The translations under genes were made by a program, and so were the position numbers. This document shows, piece by piece, positions 1-12,858 of a stretch of DNA of 64,000 nucleotides (positions within the stretch are counted from its first letter, which is position 1; every line of letters starts with the position of its first letter). Origin of the DNA: Elysia chlorotica (lineage: Eukaryota; Mollusca; Gastropoda; Plakobranchidae); NCBI GenBank assembly GCA_003991915.1, contig RQTK01000179.1, positions 284,635-348,634 on the forward strand, given 5' to 3'. The notes beneath the pieces are model-generated. The model was not told the DNA's origin. It did no database searches and saw only the letters and a list, made by a program, of their open reading frames with translations.

Positions 1-1157
1 CGTGCGGGGCTCTGCTCGGGTTATAATGCTGAATTATAGATCTATCGAATGGGGATCTTTCGGGGTTTAAAAACATTCGAACCCAATTAAAATTCTATAT
101 GGACCTACGTAGACTATCATCCAAAAAGGGGGGTAAAAATGGATTTAAAAGAAATGTTATCTACAAAGAAATCTTGTATTATATATTTGTGAACTGGTGA
201 AATTATTATCGTCATCTCCGCCATAACTACTCAAGGTACAAACTTAACATTTAGATTATTGGTACCTTGCAATTTTCTGAATGCCTTAGGCTGGTTCGTT
301 TATTTTTCATGATGATGCATAAAGCATTAATTAGATTTTAGGAAATGAAATTGATTCGTCGATCAAGCAGCCATTGCTGTTTTTGATTTCAGTTAGCTAA
401 TCGTAAGTGAAAGCGGGCTAGGTTCAAATAGGTGAGGGCTCTGCCAGGGTTATAATATTTAAATAGTAAAGATATCTTGCTGTAATTATTATTGTTTTCT
501 TAAACCCATTTAATGTCAACACTACCACTTATAGATCTATAATTATAATTTTTTTTCTGTCCGTTCGACATGTTTACGTGCGGGCTCTGCTCGGGCTATA
601 GATAATATTGAATTCCAGATCTATCGAATGGGGATCTTTCGGGGTTTAAAAACATTCGAACGCAGTTTAAATTCTATCTGGATCTACCTCATCTATCATC
701 GAAAAGAGGATAAACATGGATCTAAAAGCTAAATCAAATAACTAGATCTAGACTTCTACTACTCATAGATCTTACACATAATTTTTTGTTATTCTTTCCA
801 TTTAACAAGTTTACGTGCGGGGCTCTGCCTGGGTTTATAATACTGAAGTCTAGATCTATCGAATGGGGATCTTTCGGGGTTTGAAACCATTCGAACCCGA
901 TTTAAATTTTATATGGATCTACCTCATCTATCATCGAAAAGAGGATAAACATGGATCTAAAAGCTAAATCAAATAACTAGATCTAGACTCCTACTACTCA
1001 TAGACCTACACATAATTTTTTTTTATTCTTTCCATTCAACATGTTCACGTGCGGGGCTTTGCTCGGGTTATAATACTGAATTCTAGATCTATGGAATGGG
1101 GTTCTTTTCGGGGTTTAAAAACATTCGAACCCAATTTAAATTCTATATGGACCTACT
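1..1157. repeat. Tandem satellite, ~235 bp unit, four recognisable units
   Basis: Units opening with a variant of cgtgcggggctctgctcggg begin near 1, 577, 814 and 1048, so the last three are spaced 237 and 234 bp. Each continues with a tagatctatcgaatgggg block and an aaaacattcgaaccc block. The stretch between the first and second units (about 150-570) is diverged, with one partial restart near 432. The last unit stops about 20 bp before the splice acceptor of thioredoxin exon 2, so the array fills the visible part of that gene's first intron. Monomers differ by substitutions and small indels. Confidence 0.85.
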
Positions 1158-1178
1158 TGTTTCCCCATTTTTTTCCAG

Positions 1179-4100
1179 GCGGAGTTCGACGCTACCATTG
1201 CTGAGACAAGAATGCTTGTAGTTGTTGACTTCTATGCAACCTGGTGTGGTCCATGCAGAATCATTGCTCCTCAATTTGAGGTTTTTCATTTTTTCTTTTG
1301 CGTAATAATGAAGACAAGATCTTAGGTTTTTCGTACTTTATCATTCCAGTTTCTCAGAATAGCTGTTGTTTCAGTTAACATTCTGATAATTATTATTGTC
1401 CATATCTTATTTCAGTGACTTTTTCTTTTTTGGAAATGGGTATAGTACAATCTAATGTGCATTTCCCACAGTATTTCGAGAAGGTTCAGTGTTAATTTTT
1501 TTTTCTCCAGTTTTCTGGTTATAACTAGAAATCAATAATTGTGTGTATTTATTTTGTGAGGATGCAAATTTTGTCCAAATGTAGCTATAATAGCAACATT
1601 TACATGTGTGCGTGTGTGTGTGTGTGTATAGAATTTTTGTCCAATTCTGCCATAGAGATTATAGAAAGTTTTTGTTCAACCAAATTCTTCGGCCCCACTG
1701 TGCTATAAAGCGAAGCTCGCCTTAGTTTAACGTTTCCTGTGTCTGAAGAAAATTAGGCGAATAAATTAACTTTTTTTATAAAATGATTGCGATACACAGC
1801 TTTTATGTCTATTATTTACAAAGTGACATGATGTTATAATGTGCGTATAAGAATTAGGCTCCGGCATGCGGTATTATCAGCATAAGGCGAGAGACTGACC
1901 ATTACTTTTAAACAGTGACATTTTTTAATTACAGAATTCCGAATTTTGTCGGTAAGTTTTTATGATGGCTCTAATAGGCCTTGTGAACCACCCTTGATGT
2001 TAAAAAACAAAAAAGAGAGAGTTCAGATCTCTATGATTTTGGACCATCATTCGGGTCTCTAGATCATCAGTTTTTGTATCATCGTCTGGACCCGACCAGT
2101 CGATGAGTTTTAGTGTTTACTGTTCTTAAGGCCGATTGATTGAAACAATAGTAAACCTAGTGTGTAATTTGTAATGTGTCAATGGGAGCTGGTGCCCACA
2201 ATCTGAGCTGATACTGAAAATAAATTGAAAATCCTGGATGGCAAAATAATTATTACACGCAAAAAAACACCCACTATGTGTTTTTAGAACTTAGTTGAGA
2301 TTATACTAATTTTCTCATCGTTGGAAAAACGAAACGTAAAATAATTGGGCCTAGATTCTAAACCAAGGAAGATTAAGTATAGAGCTAGATATATAGGACT
2401 AGATGTTATTATAATGCTAGGCTTACCCTAGTCCAATAAGTAAGAAACTATGTGTCAGTTGTTGTAAGTTGACAAGTTTTTTTTTTTTTATATTTCTGTC
2501 AGTGCGGATCTGGATAGAGTACAAATAGTCTGTGAATGTTTCCTCACTCTATCTAGTTCTTTTTGGATCGAAATATCCAAATGTTTCAAATAAGTCATTA
2601 TGATTTTCATATTAGCCTAGCCTTTTCTTTCTTTCTTTCTTTTTTTTCTTTTTTTTTTTTTTGTGTGTGTGTGTGGGAGGGGGGTGTGTGGCATTTTTAA
2701 TATCTCTTTTTCGAATGTGAGGCAAAACATAGTGAATTGGGTACAAATATTGACTTTTCTAGACATTTATAGTGTGTTGAAAAACACCAAATAAGTTCTA
2801 ACAGTTTGAGAAAAGCATCATCTATATTTTCGTTATTCATGTTCTCTTGATTTTTAGACACTCACTGATTTATTAATCTGTTATGCATTTAGATTATTTC
2901 GTTAAATATTTATAGTTTTGTCTACCAACATAGCTTTATATTATAAATGGAAAATGGGGTTGCTGTAAATGACAAAAGAATAGTAACTGCTAAGAGCATA
3001 AAAGTTCACCCAAACGTTATTTAATAATGGGTTTTAACTTCAAAATATTTTTTCTTTTCAAATTACCCCTTATTAAAAAAACATTTAGATGTTGCAATGT
3101 ATCGAGTGCGGTCTAATTTTTATCAACTGATGTTCCACAGAAATGGGCAGACGAATTTGAAGGAAGGGTCTTATTTCTTAAAGTTGATGTAGATGAGAAC
3201 GAAGTGAGTTTGTTGAGGTTGAAATAAAGTGTAAAAATTTTACCTTCCTCCATTTTTTCATCGATTTCATTCATATTGTTTTACAATGCAGCTGATCTAT
3301 TGTTTTTAGCATATAACGTTTATATTAGATTGCAATCTGTGAGCACGTTGATCTTGTCTTATATAAAACTGGCCGGGAGTCTGGGTTTTTTGTTTCGTTT
3401 TTGTTTTTTGTTTGCTTTGTTGTCATTGTTCCTTTTTTTTATTTGTGTATGATATGAGACAAAGGAACTAGGTATTGATGCAAACTTTTTCATTGACAAA
3501 AGTTATGCCCCCCCCCCCTTTTTTTTTTCTTTTAGAAGTTAAACGTGAGGTGCAATTGACAGTTTAGACTGAATAAAAATCAATGGCCAAACTATTTCTC
3601 GACTCAATCTGGGGGCACCCATTATTTACATCTATGGGGCACCCAGAAATATTTTACTCTCCTTCTCTTGTCTCTTCATTCATCATCATGAATGTTTTCC
3701 ACAGTTGCAACTTCGTCTACGTATTTAGGTAGATTGATATGTTGTAAAAAAAAAAGTCACTCTCCATAAACGAATTATGCGGCCGCAGGCCAAGATCTCC
3801 TGCACAACAAAAGTATCAAATATCTCACAATTCAATCTCTTCAAATTATTTTACATCTGTTTAACAAAATTTTGGCGTCAGGTACTTTTTCCGGAGTGCT
3901 GGCGCCAAGCCACAATAATCCCCATTCCTGGGAAAGACTCTGAAGACCCGCAAAATTATAGACTTTTTGGGGACTTTATGCTTTATTAAGCTGCCTCTGT
4001 ACACTTTTCGAAAGAATGGCAGCCAAACGACTATGTTGCCATTTAGAAGTTAATGATCTCGTATCCAACTTCCAGTGTGGATTTAGAGCAAAAATATGTA

Positions 4101-6797
4101 ATGCGAATAACCTGATCCGCTTTGAGATATTTATTCGGGAGTTTTTTTTTTATCAATAACCAACACAAGGTCGTTGTCTTTTTTGGCCTAGAAAAAGTTT
4201 ATGACACAACCTGGAAGTATGGCATAAAAAAAACCTTAGAAATATGGGGTTCGAGGGCAACCTACCCATATTCATTACACATTTCATAGCTAATCGACAG
4301 TTCCAAGTAAGGGTTGGATCCTCTCAGTCTGACTCTTTCGAGCAGGAGCAGGGAGTTCACCAGGGCAGCGTTCTCTCGTCAACCCTTTTTGGCATTCAAA
4401 TATTCTCAATTGCTGAGACTCTCAAAAACAATGTAAACTGCTCGTTGCATAACGACGACTTTGTCGTCTGCTAATGAGCCTGTTCAATTCCAACCATAGA
4501 GCGCCAACTCCAACTGCAGCTCAGCGCTCTTCAGAAATGGGCAGGTACAAACGGCTTCAAATTCTCCCCTCAGAAAACGATAGTTGTTCATCCCCTATCT
4601 ACCTCTATTGCTCTCTAATACGAACTAAACTCGATTGCAGCAGTATAGTGTATTGCTCTGCCAGATCATCTTATATAAAAATGCTATACAATATACACGA
4701 CCAAAGACTGCGTCTCAGCCTCGGCGCCTTTCGTACCAGCCCGGTAGAAAGCTTTTACGTAGCTGCAGACGAACCATCCTTCTCAGAAAAAAGAGACAAA
4801 CTATCCTTATAATATGTTGTTAATCTAAAACCCCAACCTGACAATCCTGCGTTTCAGCCTGTTTTCCACCCAAGTTATGTAGAAAAGTTTCCATCTTCGC
4901 CGAACGCTATTCCCCCTTTCGGAATCCGTGTTCAGCAGCTCATTCTTGAAATCGACTTAGACAGTGACTCTATTGAAGAAGAAAATATTTTGGAAATCCC
5001 TCCCTGGACACTGGAAAGACCAAGAAGTATTTTTGACATGGTAGCTCTCAAGAAGAACAAAATCCCTCCAGATTAATACAAAGAAAGGTTGAACAAATCA
5101 TGGAAAATCATTTCGACCATTATCTACTTTTCACTAACGGGTCTAAAGATGATAAATGCTGCGGGATGTGCGCGAAGGCTTCAATATACACTGCGGAGGC
5201 AGTTGACATGTGCATGGCCTTCGACGCCGTCTCCACCTCAAGAAAAAAAAAATCTACTCAGGTGCAATTACCTGCATCAGATGCGAAGCCAATCATACAT
5301 AAGTCTATAATAGACAAAGGGGCGGTGGGATAACCTGGCAAACAACAAAATGCACTGTCTCCAACCACATTTAGCTCACTGGGCGAGAGTGTCTCTGGCT
5401 AGAAGACAAGACCAGGTGGTTCTCGATCGAGTCCGACTAGGATATTCTCACCTTACTCATGCCTTCCTATTTTGAGGTGAAGATCTTCTACAGTGTCATA
5501 CTTGCAGTTGTCAATTATCCATAAGTCACATTCTGGTTGACTGTCCACTTTTGCACCGGGAAAGAAATATGTACCTTTGTTTCTAAACCATTAGAGAGTA
5601 TATTTACTTATGTTTGACCTCAATGTCTACTGAGGTATCTGAAGGACATTGGTGTGTATAAATGTGATAATTCCATACATGGATCTTTTGAACCACTGTA
5701 TATACCCTTTACTTTTAACCTATCTTTTTTATGCACATTTGTTATGCTTTTACCAATAGAGAGATAAAGGAGCCACCGTTGCTACTATAAAAATGCATTA
5801 AATGACTTAGAACACCATGAGCACAATATAGCCGTTACCGTGCTGACGTGCTGTGTAAAAACAAACCTAGTCAGTTTTGGGTAATAAAAAGGGGCAGTAC
5901 ATGTAGACTGGACTTGAGACTGAATGTGATGTTAATTTTATGACATGAAAGCTTTAGTTGCAGTGGTGATCATTATCAGAAAATGTATGCGTTTTCAGTT
6001 TTCATTTGTTGTTTTTAAATGCATGTATGTTAAATAATATTGCGTACATAACTAGAAGTCCTACTTTACTCAAATTTAGTCAACGTAGGTATGTAAACAA
6101 AAGCTTTGAAGTTTGACCCAGTTGTTTGAAGCTGTTATATATACAAATAGAAATTTATGGAGCATGTTCTCAGGCAAATCGTGGTGATACGCCTGAACGA
6201 TTGTTTAATGATATTTCATATTTCAATTAGGCGCCAGCACTCAATCGTGATCACTTTTCCTGAGAGTACAGAAGTTTCTGAAATGATTTTCCCCCTGCAG
6301 AACCGTTAAGAAGAGAAGAGTGTTTATGGTACTAAAAGTAAATAGGAATTTTACATCAATAATGTCCATTATCCTGTTATGAAATTGACTTCTCATTGTG
6401 TATTGCTTAACTAATATGTTTGTATACCATTACGGAATGTGCCAAACAGATTTAACAAGAATTGTTATGTAGGCTTCTAAGAGATTAAAAATAATATTTT
6501 TGACGATTTAACATAAATTTTAGGAAACTGCGGAAGCAGCAGAAGTCAGTGCGATGCCAACATTCTGCTTCTATAAAAATGGGCAAAAGGTAAGTGATCA
6601 CTGTATATCTCTTATTCAGTTTTCCATCTCTTATTTAGTTGTTCATCTAGTAAAACACTAAACCTGCTATTTCTGATCAATTAGATGGCTTTGGGAAAGA
6701 GAAGAAATAAAAAAATAATTACATTATTTTCATCAAAATTTAATTGTAAACTTATTGTTTTCTTTTTGTCGTGAATCTTTCATTTTGATGTTGTAGC

Positions 6798-6855
<58 letters not shown>

Positions 6856-7696
6856 GATGTTGCTGTTGTTGTTGTTGATTTCTAATTTTATGAAAATGCT
6901 ATTAATTTTAAAATCTTCAAAATGTTAATAAGAGCTCTAAGTATTTTCCCTTGTATTATTGCACCATTTCAAACATTCGTGCGAGTCAAAGCTGTAGCTC
7001 TAGAATTTCAGTTTTCAGGCTATTACATTCCTTCCTTGTAGTTATGGACATCACATTACTTATAATCTTAGGAAAACTGTTGTTCCTGTACACGGATATT
7101 AAATAACAACCCTTCCTTGTGTAAACAAGTAAACCTATCTCTCTGTAGTCACCGGTCCTTGTACAAGTTTCCGTGCCGCTGAATGTCATAAAGAAACCTT
7201 ACTATAGAAGCAATCATTGTTACGTTGTGTCTTAAATAGTGAAAAAACTGAATAAATCATTATTGTTTTCCTTAAACTCATTAACGGAAGCATTCATTAT
7301 CCAGAGTGGTGTATCAACATGTGATAATTAAAGAAGAGAAGTGAACAAAATAAAATGGTATAGGTAGGGGGGCCCTTAGGAAAACTGCCTCACAAGGCAT
7401 GTACTGCAGTGGAATCCTCAATGACAAAGAGGCAGGGCTGGGTGACAGAGGAGGTGTGAGAAGGACATGGCAAAAGCAAACTATGGACAGGTAAACTTGG
7501 AAAAGTAGTCAACATTGAGATAGGTGGTTTATGGCCTTTCAGGAACAAAAAAGGTTTAAAAAAACATAAATTATTTGTTTAGGCCCCTATAGTAAAAATT
7601 TTATAGTTCTTTAAATTGTGTTGTCTTCCACAGATTGCTGAGGTTATTGGTGCCAATAAAACCGCCCTTCAAGAAAAGATTGCTGCCCTCCAATAG
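1179..7696 (+). CDS. TXN: Thioredoxin, copy 1 (exons 2-5; exon 1 outside window)
   Basis: Cytosolic thioredoxin, a small dithiol-disulfide oxidoreductase reduced by thioredoxin reductase. Visible coding exons are 1179-1280, 3141-3203, 6524-6589 and 7634-7696 (stop TAG), all joined in phase 0 with GT/AG borders. They encode 97 residues. The active site WCGPC lies in exon 2 (context FYATWCGPCRIIAPQ), exon 3 has the KWADEFEG and KVDVDENE segments, exon 4 has the cis-proline loop SAMPTF followed by FYKNGQK, and exon 5 ends the last helix with ALQEKIAALQ. By comparison with copy 2 the missing first exon encodes about 10 residues, giving about 107 aa, normal for the family. That exon is not seen in the satellite at 1-1157, so it is presumably further left. 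Nothing looks broken, so this copy is probably functional. Confidence 0.93.
3777..5830 (+). mobile_element. Degenerate I-clade (Nimbus-like) non-LTR retrotransposon in thioredoxin copy 1 intron
   Basis: Translations in shifting frames give a reverse transcriptase with WRQATIIPIP and DPQNYR near 3900-3960, FQCGFRA at 4070, GFEGNLPIFI at 4250, GVHQGSVLS at 4350, a damaged catalytic box LHNDDFVVC at 4445 and LGAFRTSPVES near 4720. An RNase H-like piece follows near 5100-5220 (LLFTNGSKDD, then YTAEAV), with Asn where the catalytic Asp is expected. A CHTC...H...C segment with HILVDCPLLHRER lies near 5490-5565. RNase H after the RT points to the I clade. Stops and frameshifts are frequent, so it is dead. 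Its 3' part aligns with the relic at 22666-23790. Confidence 0.82.
6797..6879 (+). repeat. (TTG)n microsatellite
   Basis: Nearly pure TTG triplets inside the third visible intron of thioredoxin copy 1, interrupted near 6857 by a gatgttgc variant. A shorter TTG run occurs at 11438-11460. Confidence 0.9.
7392..7504 (+). other. Intronic block shared with thioredoxin copy 2
   Basis: This block in the last intron of thioredoxin copy 1 matches 18744-18853 in the same intron of copy 2 with about five substitutions and one 3-nt indel, closer than coding exon 2 of the two genes. One forward frame is open in both (GILNDKEAG then [12 protein letters not shown] and TAA), and a GTAAAC donor-like site follows. 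It could be an old retroelement tail, a conserved intronic element, or a patch of gene conversion. Confidence 0.6.
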
Positions 7697-7894
7697 CTGC
7701 CCATGTTGTTGTTTTTTTGTGGTTTTTTTTTTTGTTTGATGTTGTTTTTTAATCATATATCATAAATTTCCGACAAGTATGTCTAACTGTGCTGTAGAGA
7801 TCAATACTTCCTTTGCTCTGACAATGCCAAGAATTTTAAAAGTGAACGTTAAAACAAAATAAGCACATAATAACATCAGAGTGGTAAAATTATG

Positions 7895-7900
7895 AATAAA
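7895..7900 (+). terminator. Polyadenylation signal, thioredoxin copy 1
   Basis: AATAAA about 200 bp after the TAG stop at 7696, followed by T-rich sequence. It is the first canonical signal downstream, so the likely 3' end of the mRNA is near 7920. Confidence 0.6.
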
Positions 7901-7919
7901 CGCAAACTCCTTTGTCCTT

Positions 7920-8984
7920 TTGTTTACATTGTTAATATTTTGTTGAGTGCTGTCTAATTGTCTGTGTACTAAAGGGAGATTTTTTAAAGAAGTAAACTGC
8001 GTGCCCTATTTTTTGTATTTGAATAGTAATCCTTTACCATTTTGTAAAAAAAAAAAGTTATGTTTTCAGTACACATTCATATGCATGCATATTATAGCAT
8101 ATTATAGCATATTATAGGATAAATGAATAATTAACCAGTGAAAAAAAATAGAGCAATCAGATTTTCCCCTTTAAAATTGTATAACAAAAGCATATGTACT
8201 TGTAGTAAAAGAGAAGGAAAACAAAAGATCAAATGTCGGCGGAATGAACACAATATTTAATACATGTATTAATGCTTCGTTTCGTTTCTTGATTTGATAC
8301 ACTGTACATTCATAACAGTTTATCCACAATTTAAACGCAGACCTTATTGCATTTCAAAATCAAAACGTAGTACTCGTCAGGCTTGATTGTATGAGATATT
8401 TTTTGTGTGTAAATCTGCTCCAAGTGGGATTTTATAATTTACCCTTACTGAAAGAAAAATTAGTTAGAAGAAACCACTGAAAAAAAAACAACAACAAAAA
8501 ACGATTATTTTACTTAAACTGCTGCATGCGAACCGGTATATAAATGGACTCAACGAGAAAGAGTTTAATCAATTCCACCTTTAAGAACTAAAATTAATTT
8601 TAAAACCATTAAAAATCTCAAATTTCATGAAAATTGAGAATTCTCAAATGTGGTACATGACAATGTTACTCTGGTGTTTTAAAACAACACACATTTATGC
8701 ATGTTTTAAAATTTAGAACTCAGTTTGTGATATAAATCAGAGCCGAATTTAACTGGTTCGGGTCCTGACCCCCAACCAGAAGCGACTTCTTTATCCTACG
8801 AGATCTCCTTTGAATTTTTTTTACATTTTTATTCACCGAAACTTACAAATCGGTAAACAACAAACAAGATTTGTGATACTGATGCGACGTCACTTATTTA
8901 GATTGTGCCGTGTACTTACAAAATTGAGAGAGGATATGGAACAGAGTTAACAGATTGACACCAGAAAAGATGCATAGATCATAG
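7920..8984. other. Intergenic AT-rich stretch
   Basis: No coding exon or known repeat recognised. It holds a short tandem of atattatagc near 8090-8118 and scattered A runs. Confidence 0.5.
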
Positions 8985-9038
8985 GTGCGGCTTTCATCTC
9001 ACTGGTCTCAACAAAGGGAGATTTCAAATTTGTGTAAT

Positions 9039-9846
<808 letters not shown>

Positions 9847-10137
9847 GAGCATTTCGTGTATGATTATAAAAAAATTCGCTAGGATTCATAATTATATATG
9901 CTGAACTGACACAGTTACATGTTATCAGAGATAGAAAGAAACAAAAAAGAAAAAAAAAAGGCCTCATCGTCTGAAGAAAGTTCTCGCAACTTTAAGTCAC
10001 GTTCTCGAGATTATACGAGAGGTCATAAGTTCAGGACAGCTGCGGCGTTTCTGATTGGTTCCCGGTCACGAGACCACAAGGCTTATATTACTGTGAGGGT
10101 ATATCTAGATCTACGCCCGTTAGGAATAATAGTGGTA

Positions 10138-10138
<1 letters not shown>
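9847..10138. other. Intergenic stretch, no gene seen
   Basis: Unique AT-rich sequence with an A-rich tract near 9940. A 91-residue open frame here ends in the adjacent poly-Ile microsatellite and has no recognisable domain. Confidence 0.45.

Positions 10139-10189
<51 letters not shown>
10139..10189 (+). repeat. (AAT)n microsatellite
   Basis: About 50 bp of AAT/ATA triplets, one of several trinucleotide arrays in this part of the window. Confidence 0.9.
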
Positions 10190-10190
<1 letters not shown>

Positions 10191-10199
10191 GTAATAATT

Positions 10200-11193
<994 letters not shown>

Positions 11194-11469
11194 ACCGATC
11201 ATAAAATAACTCAATTAATAAGGTGCAAATAGATTGGAGAGTTCATTATTTTAAGTAGTGTAGGCTGATTGTATGGGCTGAAAATACTAAGTACCACTCT
11301 GTCCAATCTATGCTTAAAACCAAAGGAAATAAAATCACTTTTACCCTTGGTGTACCTAATCTTTTCACTTCTTTCAATTAGTTGACATGTACTTTTAATC
11401 TTGGACGCCTTGATCCAACACAAGGCTGCCTGTTTAGTTGTTGTTGTTGTTGTTGTTGTTAATGTTGTT

Positions 11470-11885
11470 GTTTTTTATGGGTTTTTTTAACGCTGTATAA
11501 TCTTTCTTGACACAAATGTAGAAAAATTTTAACTAGGAGAGAACTGTGCTTTCTTCGGCGGCCCGACCAATTTATTTTAATGGAACAAAAATTAATACTC
11601 AACCGCAGTTGGTTGAAACTTTCTTTTTTTTTTTTTTAACTAAGATCTAGGGCTAAGAACATGTTAGGCTGGACCAAAAAATTGGCGTAAGCCTAGCGCA
11701 TTGGCGTAGTGCATACTGCATAGTCATTCAGACTAGGCTAGCCCCACTCTTCAGTCTTCACTCCTTCTCAGTTCCCACATTGGCAGTTCGAGAGAGTTAC
11801 ATTTTTCTTGAATTTCCTTCCAAATTCTCACAGTCACACGTTCCTGCCGGTCCCGTAGATCTAAATTGTAGTAATACTAGCCACA
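11470..11885 (+). promoter_or_regulatory. Putative promoter and 5' UTR of thioredoxin copy 2
   Basis: Sequence between the last upstream microsatellite and the ATG. The 150 bp before the start are pyrimidine-rich with no clear TATA box. The start context CCACAATGG has A at -3 and G at +4, a strong Kozak match. Promoter boundaries are inferred from position only. Confidence 0.4.
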
Positions 11886-12827
11886 ATGGGTAAAGTTAAA
11901 GCTTTGCAAACAAAGGTATGGATTTTGGTTAGCCCTTTTTGACGAGAGTAATTAAGCTACTAGATCTAGAATCTAGATTAGGTCTAGATTCTATTTAGAC
12001 TAGATCTAGATCTAAAATCTAGTTCTACTCTAAAGTATTAGTATTAGGCCTCATTCTAGAATTTAGATCTAGAAATGATGAAATCCAGTCCAGATCTAGA
12101 TCCCAGATTCTAGATCTAGATCTTAAATATTTATTCAGATCTAGATCTATATAACTAGATTAACTAGATCTACGAATTTTACTCTCACCCAGCCCGGGGG
12201 TGAGAATATCCAAAACGGCAAAAGCCGAAAGGCTGTCCAAATTTTATTCTCACCCCCCTCATCCTCAAACCCAGGTTGGTTGAGATGAGTGAGACTAACC
12301 AAAAGACGAGTGTTTTTTACTCCCACCCACGCACATAGAGAAAGTGATTGAGCGAGAGGGATATAAGAGAGACAGGTAGAGAGGGAGAAAGAGAAATGGA
12401 AATATAGGGGGAGTAGATGTAGGGGCCAAGTTCTAGATTAGATCCAGACCAGACTTTAAATTAAAAAGGTAGATGGAGTTTAGACAGGAGTATTGATGTG
12501 AAGTGAGAAAGTCTAAAGAATGAAACAAACTAAATCTAGATCTATTTTTGTTTAGATGCTTTTTTTCTATGTATGGTTAAATATAGAGATCTTTCATTAC
12601 TATTACTTGTAAAACATTACATAGTTTATTTAAAAGGCGTTAGTTCACACTCACAGCCAGTGATTTCAGAAGCTTTCTTTCATTTTATCTACTCATTTTT
12701 GGTAGGTTTTCTCTGAAATATTTTCCAAATAATGTTGCATCCAAATTCCAATATGTCTTCATTGCGTCACAGGCCCTACCTTTTATCGCAGACGCCCCCC
12801 CTCCCCCCCCCCCCCCCACTTTTCTCC

Positions 12828-12858
<31 letters not shown>

